64,000 bases of DNA from Poecilobothrus nobilitatus. Taxonomy: Eukaryota > Arthropoda > Insecta > Diptera > Dolichopodidae. Position 1 is the stretch's first letter. Each line of letters starts with the position of its first letter. The stretch spans positions 230,703,911 through 230,767,910 of the forward strand of contig OX352772.1 of the NCBI GenBank assembly GCA_947095535.1. The letters are read 5' to 3'. The notes under the pieces are model-generated. The model did no database searches, had not been told where the DNA came from, and was given only the letters and a program-made list of their open reading frames with translations. This document shows positions 52,394 through 62,765 of the stretch, piece by piece. The position numbers were made by a program, and so were the translations under genes.

Positions 52394-53217
52394 TTATACT
52401 TTTTTAAAATGTAATACAATTTTTGTTGGAATTGAACTATTGGAAAAGTTTATTTTGTATCCATATTTATCACATAAAAGTAATGAAATGTTATTAAATG
52501 ATTTCTCCACATTGCAATATTGAATATTACTGAATTCTTTTACAGTATCAGTGAAAGAATTTTGTATGTTAACAGATCTTAAACACCTTACATATTTATC
52601 ACCTATTTTTTGCGGTTCAATTATATATGTGTATATAAAAACATATCTGGCTTAATAATGGGAATCAATTGTACACTATCTATAAAAGTTTTGAAAGCTT
52701 CTATTACACGTGATTTATATTTTTTAAAATCTGTAACTTTAAAATATACTTGATTGAAACATGTTGTCAAAAATCCTTCGAGGGTATAAGCGTAATTTGC
52801 TCTTATTTTTATATCTATTTTAAGCCTAGTAACACATATTGTGGTGTAACTTATATTTTTAGGCATCTCCTCAGCTTCTGCTGGTTGTGTATAATGAACT
52901 TCATCGTTTATAAAATTAAAAATTCCCCAAATCAACTGTCGTTCAACTTCTTTTCTTGTAAACCGATTAAGTGGGCGTATATTTCGAATTAGTGTTGGTA
53001 GTAGAAAAACTTTCCAGTCGCATATCATTTGTTTTTCTATTTATGGAATATATGATGTCCCAACTCCTATCATATCTCTCTGCATACCTTTAATAAATAT
53101 TTGAGTACTTTTTTTCCATTCTTCATCATACACATTTGGAACGAAATCATTAACATACATTTCTGAAATACCGACTTTTCACCTTGAATCACACATGTAT
53201 TTATTCATTTTATTTGT
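52394..53217 (-). pseudogene. Penton-like minor capsid protein of Maverick copy B, main part
   Basis: WKVFLLPTLIRNIRPLNRFTRKE, FINDEVHYTQPAEAEE and FKTFIDSVQLIPIIKPDMF are followed, in another frame, by DIIEPQKIGDKYVRCLRSVNI. The C-terminal beta-strand pattern LLLCDKYGYKINFSNSS...VLHFKKV is as in single-jelly-roll Maverick pentons. The first eleven codons lie beyond a LINE insertion at 54,691-54,722. It also has frameshifts near 52,640 and 53,040. Confidence 0.75.
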
Positions 53218-54690
53218 AATCTTTATGTGGCAATTATAGACGAATTTCTATTTTGAACTCAATTTCGAAAATATATAAAAAAGCTATAAATAGAAGAATC
53301 AGAAAGTTTATAAAAGATTCGATCGGATTTGATCCTAATCAATAATGATTTTTAAAAAGTAGTGGTACTGAATCAGCAATTTCGGCAACATTAAAACAAA
53401 TATAATAGATGAAGGAATGTATGAGGGTGCTATATTTGTAGATTTAACTAAAGCATTTGATGTTGTTAGTCACGCAAAGCTCCTCCACATTTTGAATAAC
53501 TTAGGAATAAGAGGTTTGTATAACTCTTTAATAAAAGATTACTTAATTAATAGAACACATTGTGTTAAAATTAATAATACAATTAGTGAAGAGCGAATAT
53601 TACAGCGAGGGGTTCCACAAGGATCACTACTTGGGCCTTTATTATATCTTTCATACATAATGGATTTTCCAAAAAGTAAATTGACCTCACAATATAATAT
53701 TTATGCCGGCGACACAAATCTTATAGCCAAAGCAAGAACCTTAAGTGAGCTTGAAAACATAATAAATAATGATATGAGGATTTGTTCTGACTGGTTGGAT
53801 GAGAAAGATCTTTGCCTGAATGCTAAGAAGACAAATTACATAGTATTTAAAACCCCAAAAAAAAGCTACCATGAAATTGATATCAAAGTAAAAAAACAGC
53901 ATAGTACAAAGAGTTAGTAATATCAAAGGGAATCATCATCGATGAAAAACTTAAATGGGACGATCACATAAACCATATAAAAAAATGTATTGTTCCAAGT
54001 TCTATTGCTAAAAATAGGGCTGGTGGTTTGCCGGAAAAAGCAGCAAAACTTGTCTACAATGGTCATATATTATCCAAAATTAGATATAATATTTGTAGCT
54101 GGAGTCACTGCTCAAAATTTAATATCAAATAAATTGGAATAGTTATGAACAAAACACTGAAGTCGCTCTTCAAACTTAGCTACAAGACTAAAACTTCTCA
54201 ACTCCATGAAAAAACTAATATATAGATATAAATCAATTGATTTACTTTGAGAAGTGCAAATACATTTATAAAATTGAAAACAATAAACTAAAATCAAATT
54301 TCAAAATAATGAGACAGGATGAGATACATAGTTACCAAACCAGAAACAGAAGAAATATCATAGTACCAAAATCAAACACAACCATAAAACTTAAAAGTCT
54401 AAAATGCAGTGCAATAAAATTATACAATTCTCTGCCAAATGAAAATAAAAGTAGTCAAAATATAGACATTTTAAAAATAAACTTAAAAAATTTTTAAAGG
54501 AACTTTGAACAACTTAGAATTAATAAATAATTATTATTTTTTGTTTTTTAACTTATTTCATTTTTAAATTTCAATAGTAACTTTTATATATTGTAATATA
54601 TTTAGCAATGTGATATAATTTTAATTTCTTATACATAATTTATATTCTAAATTATCTGAAATTAAATAAAAACTATTAAAAAAAAAAAAA
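53218..54690 (+). mobile_element. 5'-truncated LINE inserted in the penton gene
   Basis: This plus-strand non-LTR fragment begins inside the RT and ends in an A tract that abuts GATGATAATGAATTTTCTGG of the penton gene. Comparison with the uninterrupted copy A gene at 23,140-23,165 fixes both edges. No target duplication longer than a few A residues can be claimed because of the tail. Confidence 0.8.
53330..54500 (+). pseudogene. Reverse transcriptase fragment of the penton-inserted LINE
   Basis: GAIFVDLTKAFDVVSHAKLL, GVPQGSLLGPLLY and an altered catalytic box IYAGDTNLIAKA (YADD changed to YAGD) are followed by KTNYIVFKT. After a frame change, the thumb and the C-terminal part (RNIIVPKSNTTIKLKSLKCSAIKLYNSLP) follow. 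The lost catalytic Asp means no RT activity. Confidence 0.75.
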
Positions 54691-54755
54691 GATGATAATG
54701 AATTTTCTGGATAATAGTTCATAGATAAATCACTGAGTTACATAAAATTCGTCAT

Positions 54756-55318
54756 TTACTTGTATGTTGTCCATGAGCTTGCCGATTTATTCTTACGAAT
54801 TGGAAAATTAAGTTCTGTTTGAGTATTACCTGTTGCTGTTTTGATTTCAAATTGATTTATTTTTTCTAAGACGTTCTCCAACTGAAACAGCTGACAATGC
54901 TTTTGTTAAAACATTTTCCTGAATTTCATCAACAAATACTTCGTCATCAGCTTCTTTTTCATATACTTTTCATATACTTCTTCAGCTTCTTTTTCATATA
55001 CTGCTTCAGAAACAACTTGTATTCCAACATTCTTATATTCAGGAAAATGCGATTGAGTTTCCGCATCTATATACATTGGTTTTACACGAGTTTGGGTACC
55101 GTTTGTTTCCGTAATTTTTATTTTCTCCTCTTTATTTCTAGGAAGTTGTCGTTTTTTGTTTCTTATTTTAAATAGATTTGTCTGTATAAATACCATTTTT
55201 GAGTGTCCATGAGATGTTTATTTATCAATATTTTTTTCATATTTTTATCCAACTCATTAAGTTCAACGTCCGCATTTTGCTTCATTTTCTCATAAATCTC
55301 AGGTTTTAAAATTGTCAT
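54756..55318 (-). pseudogene. Unassigned conserved Maverick ORF between penton and the GGFLP gene
   Basis: It starts MTILKPEIYEKMKQNADVEL and contains INKHLMDTQKWYLYRQ. After a frameshift it continues with a basic stretch and an acidic, Glu-rich helical segment (EAVYEKEAEEVYEKYMKKK), ending near NTQTELNFPIRKNK. The KW.LY.Q block recurs in Maverick proteins at this position, but I know no function. Its ATG overlaps the stop of the preceding gene (ATGA). Copy A keeps ~140 bp that are deleted here. Confidence 0.5.
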
Positions 55319-55685
55319 TTTATTAAATGTTTTATTAAACAATTTATAAAATTTCCGATTATCCCTGATAGTATTGCACCAAGATGTGTAGGTAAAAATC
55401 CACCACGTTGAATAATGATTTTTTTTTTTTTGCTATTCATAGATTTTTTTGCTATTTCCGGCAAATAAGTGATGTTAATTCTTTTTTATATTTTCGTAAT
55501 TGGATTGTTGCTTTTTTACTCAGATTACAATTACCTTTTAAAATATTTAAAGAGATTTCGCAAAATGTTTTTATTACTTCAGGATCACAGTGTTTTATAA
55601 GTACTTTCTGAAATTTTGGTTTAGAGGTTTTTAATAGGTGCAATATATGTCGATTAATCTTCAAACGTTTCATATTCCTCCCCAA
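55315..55685 (-). pseudogene. Small conserved Maverick gene (basic helical domain plus QRGGFLP segment)
   Basis: The first 77 codons are open (INRHILHLLKTSK, KTFCEISLNILKGNCNLS, KYKKELTSLI). After a stop and frame change the sequence IIQRGGFLPTHLGAILSGIIGNF follows. The combination of a basic helical domain with LNILKGN and a C-terminal hydrophobic GGFLP segment is a familiar conserved Maverick/adintovirus small protein. Its role is unproven; a virion or membrane function is possible. It overlaps the end of the ATPase gene. Confidence 0.65.
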
Positions 55686-56299
55686 ATTGTTCTAATTGAT
55701 CTCTCGTACAATAACACAAACCTTTTCCAAATATATCACTTCTTAATCGAAATATATCATTAACGTCTTGAGTAAGATCTATTAACATATAGCCATATGA
55801 GACTGACGTCACATCATTATATACTTTTTCAAATGCTTTAATTTGATTGGGATATATTTGGCGAGCTATAGGTAATATCTGCGATTTATCTCTTGGATTT
55901 TTGAAAAGTACTAAATATTTACAGTTAATTGAAATATCTCTGGAAAATTTACCCTGGTGAAAAACATTTTATGTTACAAATATTACTGATAAATTTCTAT
56001 GATGTGATCTTTTAGTAAATAATTCACATACATCCTTATCATGAAAATTTAACATCATATCATCGATAATAATTAACAAAGGTTTTTGATTATCATTAAA
56101 ATCTGGAATATTGTTTCTATATTCTATATCTTTAACATATTTTGGAACGGTATTTTTGTCTGGATTCCATCAAATTATTCTATTAATATGTATATGGTTG
56201 TATATTTTCTTTTTTATATTTTATTAAATTATGAATAAAAATGGTTTTGCCACAGCATGATGGACCAGCCACCATCATAGTAAACGGGTGAAACAGCAT
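55654..56299 (-). pseudogene. Packaging ATPase (FtsK/HerA, A32-like) of Maverick copy B
   Basis: Walker A is MMVAGPSCCGKTIFIHNL (GPSxxGKT) near the start. Walker B is KPLLIIIDDMMLNF, and the following sensor-like block is HHRNLSVIFVT. Conserved downstream blocks are HQGKFSRDISIN and LFKNPRDKSQILPIARQIYP, then YGYMLIDLTQDVNDIFRLRSDIF. About 214 codons, the usual size. One stop near 56,185 and one in the sensor loop (NVFHQGK preceded by TAA) break it. It would drive genome packaging into capsids. Confidence 0.9.
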
Positions 56300-56418
56300 A
56301 GTTGTATTAGTTAAAAACTAACTCTGTTAACCTATATTTATACGAAAAGGTCTTTTCCCGAAGTGAATATAAATGTAATTTAGTTATTCTATAGAACATT
56401 CTTCCATAAACCTTCGAC

Positions 56419-56858
56419 ATGGTTAAACAAGTTCTCATAGTTGACTTACAGTTTTTACAATTAAATGAAAAGCAATATTTCCTAAAAGGGTTAGCCGTAC
56501 TTGAAAAAGGAAGTTTAATTCCAACTGTATATCACTTCAAAGCACCGTACCCCGCAGAAGAACTTATTCAGGATATGAAATATAATAACCAGTATTACGA
56601 AAGTAAAATAAATAGACTTAAATAGAATAACAATTTAGTTGAATATTTAGATGTAAAATGCATATTAAAACACTATTTAGAGTCAACTGAAAAAATTTAT
56701 GTTAAAGGAGAACAAAAAAAAATTGTTCTTCAAAAGTACATTGACAGTGTTAAAATAGAAGATCTAAGCAGAAACTTGCCGTCATTGCAAAAGATTGATA
56801 ACTTTAAATCAAATTGTCCTATACAACTTAACAAACAACAATTTCAGACGTGCTGTTA
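56419..56858 (+). pseudogene. Unassigned Maverick ORF with a possible RNase H/exonuclease-like start
   Basis: The ATG is at 56,419. VLIVDLQFLQLNEKQYFLKGLAVLEKGS, TVYHFKAPYPAEELI and, after one stop, ESTEKIYVKGEQKKIVLQ and SNCPIQLN appear. The D-x-Q-x-F start, the FKAPYP block and the KG-x-QK block recur in insect Maverick proteins and recall a degenerate DEDD-type nuclease fold. Catalytic acids beyond the first cannot be verified. It is divergent from the ATPase gene, about 120 bp away. Confidence 0.5.
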
Positions 56859-56997
56859 AAAATTGTTATAATGTGTATATGTATCTTTTAAAGGAAAAAA
56901 TGTTAGATTAAGACTTTCAATTTTTATACTTGCACAATATGAATTTAAATAAAAAAATAAAAAAGTTCACTTCAACATTAAACAAAAAATTCACTTT

Positions 56998-57165
56998 ATG
57001 CATGTATGGGAGTATACTTACAGATCAGCAAGTAAAAGTCATTGGGAAGAATACGCACGTTATTCGAGTAGATTTCAAAGACGTATAGAAAAAGTTGGTC
57101 TCACTATTTCTGCAATTTTAACATCTGATAATCGTAAAAAAATGTTTAAACTTAGATTTAAATAA
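56998..57165 (+). CDS. Small basic Maverick ORF near the right terminal repeat
   Basis: The 55-codon intact ORF contains WEYTYRSASKSHWEEYARYSSRFQRRIEKVG and ends KKMFKLRFK. It is basic and rich in aromatic residues. It may be a separate gene or the displaced end of the upstream ORF. I recognise no domain. Confidence 0.35.
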   Translation: MHVWEYTYRSASKSHWEEYARYSSRFQRRIEKVGLTISAILTSDNRKKMFKLRFK

Positions 57166-57344
57166 AAATATAATAATAAAAGAATTTAAACATAAAAATA
57201 AATGTCTTTTATTTTTATCTTATGTTTTTAAAATAGATACCATTTAACCTATCATTTAACCTATCTTTGAATTATTTTTTATTCTATACAAAAATAAAAA
57301 AATAAACATAAAAATAAATGCATATCAAGAAACATAAATGCATA

Positions 57345-58440
57345 TCAAAGTGCAAATCTTTAGTTTATCCAGTTCAATATTTTGATTTGCTGTTTGTTTT
57401 CCTTTTATTCATATTTTTTGAATATTCTTCCTTAAAAATAAAAAAAATATCTTACACGACATGCAGTCAGCTAATTAATGACTTTCGTTTTCTCTTTTCT
57501 TCTATAAATTCTTCTATCCAGAAGAGATCTCATTTTTATGTAAGCAAAAAAACATCTATATCTTACTTTACTTTTTTTTCTTTATGCTAACAAAAAAAAA
57601 AACAAAAACAGGATTACACTTTTTTTTTTCAATTTTAAAGATGAAATTTTAAATTTTTTCTGTTTAAATTTTTATATAAAATACATTTACATTTGCGTAT
57701 AAAACAAAAAAGAAAAAAAAAATTTTAATTCTTACTCTTTAAAAAGTAGAATGCTAAAAAAATTATTTAAGCCTTACTTTTTTTTTTTTCTCTACACATT
57801 TTTCAAGGAAGGTAGATAGGTACATTATTTTGCTATTATGAAGAACAAATTTTTTATTTTCATTTCCTTTAAATGCAATATTTTTTCTTTTCAATTTTAA
57901 ATGTAGATTTGCTCTGTAGATTTAAAAATAAACAAAAATTTTTCTGTTTTTTATTTTCATATAAGAAATTTTCTTACTACTTTTATATGTGTGCCTAATA
58001 TTTAAACCAGGTATACAATTTTGTTTATTAAGGACCGACCTATTTTAAATTGCTTAACACTTGACTTCCTACTATACAACCATTTGGAACTTATAAGTTA
58101 ACAACCCACACATACAACCTAACTTAAAACCTCAACCAAAACTAATTTTTGGCTTATAGTAACAAGATATATAAAATCAATTGTTCAGTTCATTAACCCT
58201 GCCTGACAACTTACACAATATCAACAACCTTCACTTCCTACTATAAAACTATTTGGAACTTATAAGTTAACAACCCACACATACAACCTAACTTAAAAGC
58301 TAAACCAAAACAATCAAAACAAGTTCTTGACCTACTAAACCAAGCATTAAATGCATTAAACTCATCAATCAAAATGTAGGTCAGCATTTCGTGCAATAGG
58401 GGTTGATTTTTTCCCATCCCAAAATGCAGGGTTACCTACT
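57345..58440 (-). repeat. Right terminal inverted repeat of Maverick copy B (~1.1 kb)
   Basis: Its outer end reads (reversed) AGTAGGTAACCCTGCATTTTGGG. It matches the left repeat over about 600 bp, and the damaged repeat of copy 1 over both its inner and outer parts, which shows that the repeat extends inward to about 57,345. It contains two copies of the GTTAACAACCCACACATACAACCTAACTTAAAA block (near 58,098 and 58,268), each next to TTCCTACTAT. Confidence 0.85.
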
Positions 58441-58446
58441 ATGTTT
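58441..58446. repeat. Target-site duplication of Maverick copy B, right (ATGTTT)
   Basis: It matches ATGTTG at 25,565-25,570 in five of six positions. The sequence that follows (TAATATTG...ATACATATAAGATTGGAATCTAATTATTAA) continues copy A and aligns with the reverse of 43,125-43,050. Confidence 0.8.
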
Positions 58447-58701
58447 TAATATTGCTTTCTATTTAAAATACATATAAGATTGGAATCTAATTATTAAAGA
58501 AATATAATTTTTATTTTTTTTTTTTTTTTTTGCGAGGGTAGGTGAGAATCATCGAAAGACACTATAGAGGAGTGAAAACGAGCACGATTCCTCTATGAGT
58601 GTGTGGGACTTTAACCCACTAAACACCACCCCCTTTTTTGAACAAACAATAGGTTATACGACCTTTAATACTACTGTACTGCCTGGTCATAGGAAGTTGG
58701 G

Positions 58702-61475
58702 TTAAGGAATGAAAATAGATTTCAAATTGGCAGGCATATTGTGAACAAAGTTGTTAATATTCACCTTGAATCTTTGCACATTGTAAATATAATCATCACC
58801 ATTTCTGGGGAACACATGAGGTGGAAGATGGTTCCACATTCGCGATGTTCGTACTACAAACGAATTTCCATAAGCCGAATTATGCCATTTGGGAATTTGA
58901 ACTACATAGGGATGGGCAGCAGAGGCTCTCCTTGTTTCTCTTTGGAATGCTTTGAGAGGAGGCATCAAACTTTTAATCTCGTTAGAGCAAGAACCCAACC
59001 CTATAAGGTATCTATAAAACAGAGTAAGTGTTCCTGTTAGGCGCCGTAGACCGAGTAGAGAGAGCGTAGAGGTGACATTGGGATCATTTATTAGACGAAT
59101 TGCTCTATTTTGCACTTTATCGAGAAATTCCAATGCCGTTTTGGAGGCTCCTGCCCAAATATGTGCATTGTACTCCATCTTTGGTCTTATATATGATTTA
59201 TAGATATTTAGGAAATTAGAAGATGAAAAGAAGGTATTGGAAACCCATACACCTAGATGCATCTTTAGCTATACCAAAAATATGATTGGACCAACTTAAT
59301 TTTTGACTTAGCTCCCTGCCCAAGATGTTGAGCTCACCCGCATGCTGCAAAACTTCCCCTTGAAAAGTTAAAGTTGGGATTGAAGTGTTTCTTTTCCGTG
59401 AGACTAAACAGCACTGAGTTTTCTTAGAGTTAAAATCGACTATGTTGATTTTGCCCCAATTAGAAATTTTGTTCAAGTCGAGATTTAGCTCAAGCGAAGC
59501 AGAATATTTACTGTCGTTGTCTTCATAAGCAGCAACAAGCGTGCTGTCGTCTGCAAAATTATGGATTGGATTGGAGGTTATACTTAAAAGATCATTTATA
59601 AATATTAGGAAAAGTGTCGGAGAGAGAACAGATCGTTGAGGGACACCAGTATTCATTTTGAATTGGCCTGAAGAATAACTATCGACCAGGACACGAATCA
59701 AACGATTTGAAAGAAAATCTCCAATCAATTTTACAAATACACCACCGAGGCCTATTGCTTTGCATTTAGCAATTAAAGCAGCATGCCAAACTCGGTCAAA
59801 AGCTTTAGAAATATCCAAAGCGACAACATCGGACTCCCCTGAATGGTGGAGGCTGATGTTGAGGCTTTCACAGAGGCATGCCATGAGATCATCTGTTGAC
59901 CGATGGGTTCGGAACCCATATTGACGATCATGAATTAATCCTTTGTTATGTAGATATTTCAGAAGCTTTCTATTTATTAAATTTTCCATTATTTTGGAGA
60001 GGACCAAAGTTATACCAATAGGGCGGTAGTTTGAGGGATCGCTTTTTTCTCCCTTTTTGGGGATGGGATGTATGTGCGCTGTTTCCACTGGGTAGGATAT
60101 CTACCAGAAGAAAGGGATAAATGGAAAAGATACAGTAATGCCATCTAGACCGGCTGACTTTTTTGTATCCAAATTTTTACCAGCTTTAAGAACTGCACGA
60201 GTTCTGAAAGAAATTCTATTTAAGCAGTAGTTAACCTCGGGAAGAATGCATGGTCTTTGTGTTGACTGGGGCAATGTTGAATGGGAAGCGAGCATTTTGG
60301 CAAATAAATCTGCTTTTTCTTTGGGATCGGATACAATTTCGTCATTGTTATCAACCAAAGGTGGGAACGAAGAACCGCCACTTTTACCGTTAAGGCTCTT
60401 AGCAGAGGTCCAAAAGGATTTGCTATTTTTAGGAAGATGCAAAAGTTGTCTTCTCAACCGTCTGTTGTGCAAGAACTTTTGCTTGTTGATAACTCTCCTA
60501 CACCAGTTTCTAAGCGCGATGTACCTCACCCTATTAGTTTCAGTCCTATCACTCTTGTAGATTTGAAAAGCTTCCTCCTTTTTAGATATTGCATTTGCAC
60601 AAATGCGATTAAACCAAGATTTGGGTGGCCTTTTAATACTTTTCATAGAGTGAGGTATGTAAGCTCTCATCCCTAGAAGAATTATTTCACTAATCGCATT
60701 GTTTGCAAGGTCTACATTTCTGTTGCTAAAGCACAAAGACCAATCAAAAGCTTTAAAAAATTAATTTAAACCTTCCCAAGAGGGTTTCAATTCATTAACC
60801 AAGAGGAGACCTAACTGAGACCTTCTATTTCTCAGGATGTGTAGTCAGAAACAGCTCCAGGAGATGAACAACCTGGTCTACACGGTCGAGAATTCTAATG
60901 GGATTTTGGACAAGTATAGTAAGATGGAATAATGAAGCGGAAAGCTCAACTTGTTTCCTAATTAAGTTTTGACTGGGAGAATTGTCATTGGAGTAGTGGA
61001 GTCAGTTTCTATTATGGATATTGAAATCACCAGCCACAACAATTTCAGATTGTGGATTTAATTCCAAAATTTCATTAATCTAGTTGGTGAGGTTTTCAAT
61101 CTCCGAAATAGACTCCAGTTCACTAGAGTTTGGAGACCTGTATAAGTAACATAAATGAATGACGTGTCTAGCAACAATATTTTTTATCCAAATGTAGTGG
61201 AACATTTGGTTGGAACACTTATATTAGTGGAGAACGCTGTAAGCGACATCATTTCTAATATACAGAGCGACCCCCCTATGAGACACAAAATGAGAGACAA
61301 ACGAGTAATTGTCAACGACAAAGTTATCGTCTTGGCCAACCACCTGGGCCTCACATAATGCTAATATTGCTGGTTTTACTGAATTTAGGTGGCCTTGGAC
61401 GGCAAGAAAATTCGACTGCAGACCACGAATATTGCAAAAATTTAGGCTAAAATTGGCAATGATTAATAGCAACAA
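58702..61475 (-). pseudogene. ORF2 of the copy A LINE (endonuclease remnant and RT)
   Basis: The minus strand starts with endonuclease pieces (LNFCNIRGLQSNFLAVQGHL, LALCEAQVVG, GVALYIRNDV). A degenerate stretch, then the linker (PPKSWFNRICANAI, NSKSFWTSAKSLNG) follow. The RT is over 290 codons and open: HPIPKKGEKSDPSNYRPIGI, ALDISKAFDRVWHAALI, TGVPQRSVLSPTLF (Gln-Arg for Gln-Gly) and NFADDSTLVAAYED. After a frameshift the tail shows YKSYIRPKMEYNAHIWAGAS. Few lesions occur in the RT. Confidence 0.75.
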
Positions 61476-61479
61476 TGGG

Positions 61480-62765
61480 TTTGAAAATATATAAATAATA
61501 TAATCAGAAAAAACAATAAATAAATAAAATACACGAAAACCAAAAGATTCAATTATTTAAAGAATTTGACAAACGAAGAGTAAATAAAAAAATTAATTGA
61601 ATTTTAATATTGAGTGCAATGATCAATAAATAATCCCTAACTGGCACTTAATTACCAATTAATTAATATTAAAAGATAAATAACTAATAATTAATAAATA
61701 ATATTAAATAAAAAAAAAATATTAAGCATTAGTAATCACCACAGATAACAAAAAGTTTGCAAAATACTTTCAACAGTTTTTAATTCCTTATTGAAAGTAC
61801 TTTCAACTCAAAGTCAACTACAAGTAATGTAAACGCGATACTTATATAATGCTTAATGTAAACTTAGCAAAAAGAGGTAGAAAATTAATAGAATAACAAA
61901 CAATATAGTCTATCACAAAAAATGTGAATGTATGAAAAGGACGGATATCTATTGTTTGATCATTTGACGTGTAGTTCAGCCGCACGTTTGTAAACAAAAA
62001 CAATATTTGTGATTTAAAAAAAAAAAATTAAAATTCGTAAAAATAAAACAAAAATTAAAATATTTAAAAAAAAAAAAAACAGAACAAATATATTAAAAAT
62101 AATTATGCAGTGTTAGATTATAAGGTAGAGGGAATTATATCAAAATGTGTATATATTCCAAGTGTGCTAAATTTATATATAATTACCAATTACTAGCAAA
62201 AAAACAAAAAATAAAAATAAGTTAAGTTTAAGGTACAACAAAAAAAATGTATGAAGTTAATTTTTAGTTTTAAGAAAAAATGCAACAAAATTTTAATGTA
62301 TATAAATAATTAAAATAGGAATAGTAAAGGAAAAAAAAAATGTATATTATATCAAAAATTTACTAAAAAAAATTTTAAATTGTTGAAAAATAAAATAAAA
62401 TAAAAAATAAAAATATAAAAAATGATTTTGTACTCTTATTTAATTTGAAAGGAACCATTAACGAAAAAGAAAAACAATATTCAACAAATAGTTATTGTTT
62501 TGGATAAGCGACGGCCATGACAGAAATGGCAAAAAAATAAAGAAAGAAAAATAAAAATAATAAAATAAAAAAAAAGTGCACTTATCTTATTTATGGTTCC
62601 AGATCCGAGATCATAATACTCACAAAAAGAAATTAGAATTATGATAATGAAATATAAGCAAAATAAAAAAAACAAAAAAATTAAAAACTAAATTTTATTA
62701 AAAACTCTATAAAGACGACCTTTCTCTTCGAGTGTCAGCTTACTACGTGTGTCATTTGATTATAT
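61480..62765 (-). other. A+T-rich presumed 5' region of the copy A LINE
   Basis: There is no ORF1 that I can recognise and no long ORF. The stretch is dominated by A runs. The outer end (minus strand ATGACACACGTAGTAAGCTGACACTCGAAGAG) is more complex and could be the transcription start region. Alternatively it includes another unrecognised insertion. Confidence 0.4.

Larger units (their letters stand above)
25571..58440 (-). mobile_element. Maverick/Polinton copy B (inner element), 32.9 kb with nested insertions
   Basis: It is bounded by AGTAGGTAAYCCTGCA terminal inverted repeats (5' AG...CT 3') and a 6-bp duplication. It encodes remains of polymerase B, chromodomain integrase, protease, major capsid, pVI-like, penton-like, packaging ATPase and several conserved unknowns, mostly on the minus strand. 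About 20 kb of its length is later insertions (errantivirus, CR1, LTR element, LINE, DINE-1-like elements). Such elements replicate by a protein-primed polymerase and are related to adintoviruses. Confidence 0.9.
58506..62765 (-). mobile_element. LINE in Maverick copy A, immediately outside copy B
   Basis: This is a minus-strand non-LTR element with an A tract at its 3' end (T run 58,512-58,531), a distinctive 3' UTR, ORF2 and a long A+T-rich 5' part. Copy A sequence resumes at about 62,766 (reverse of 42.7 kb), which sets the 5' edge. The clade is uncertain (Jockey superfamily type). Confidence 0.7.
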
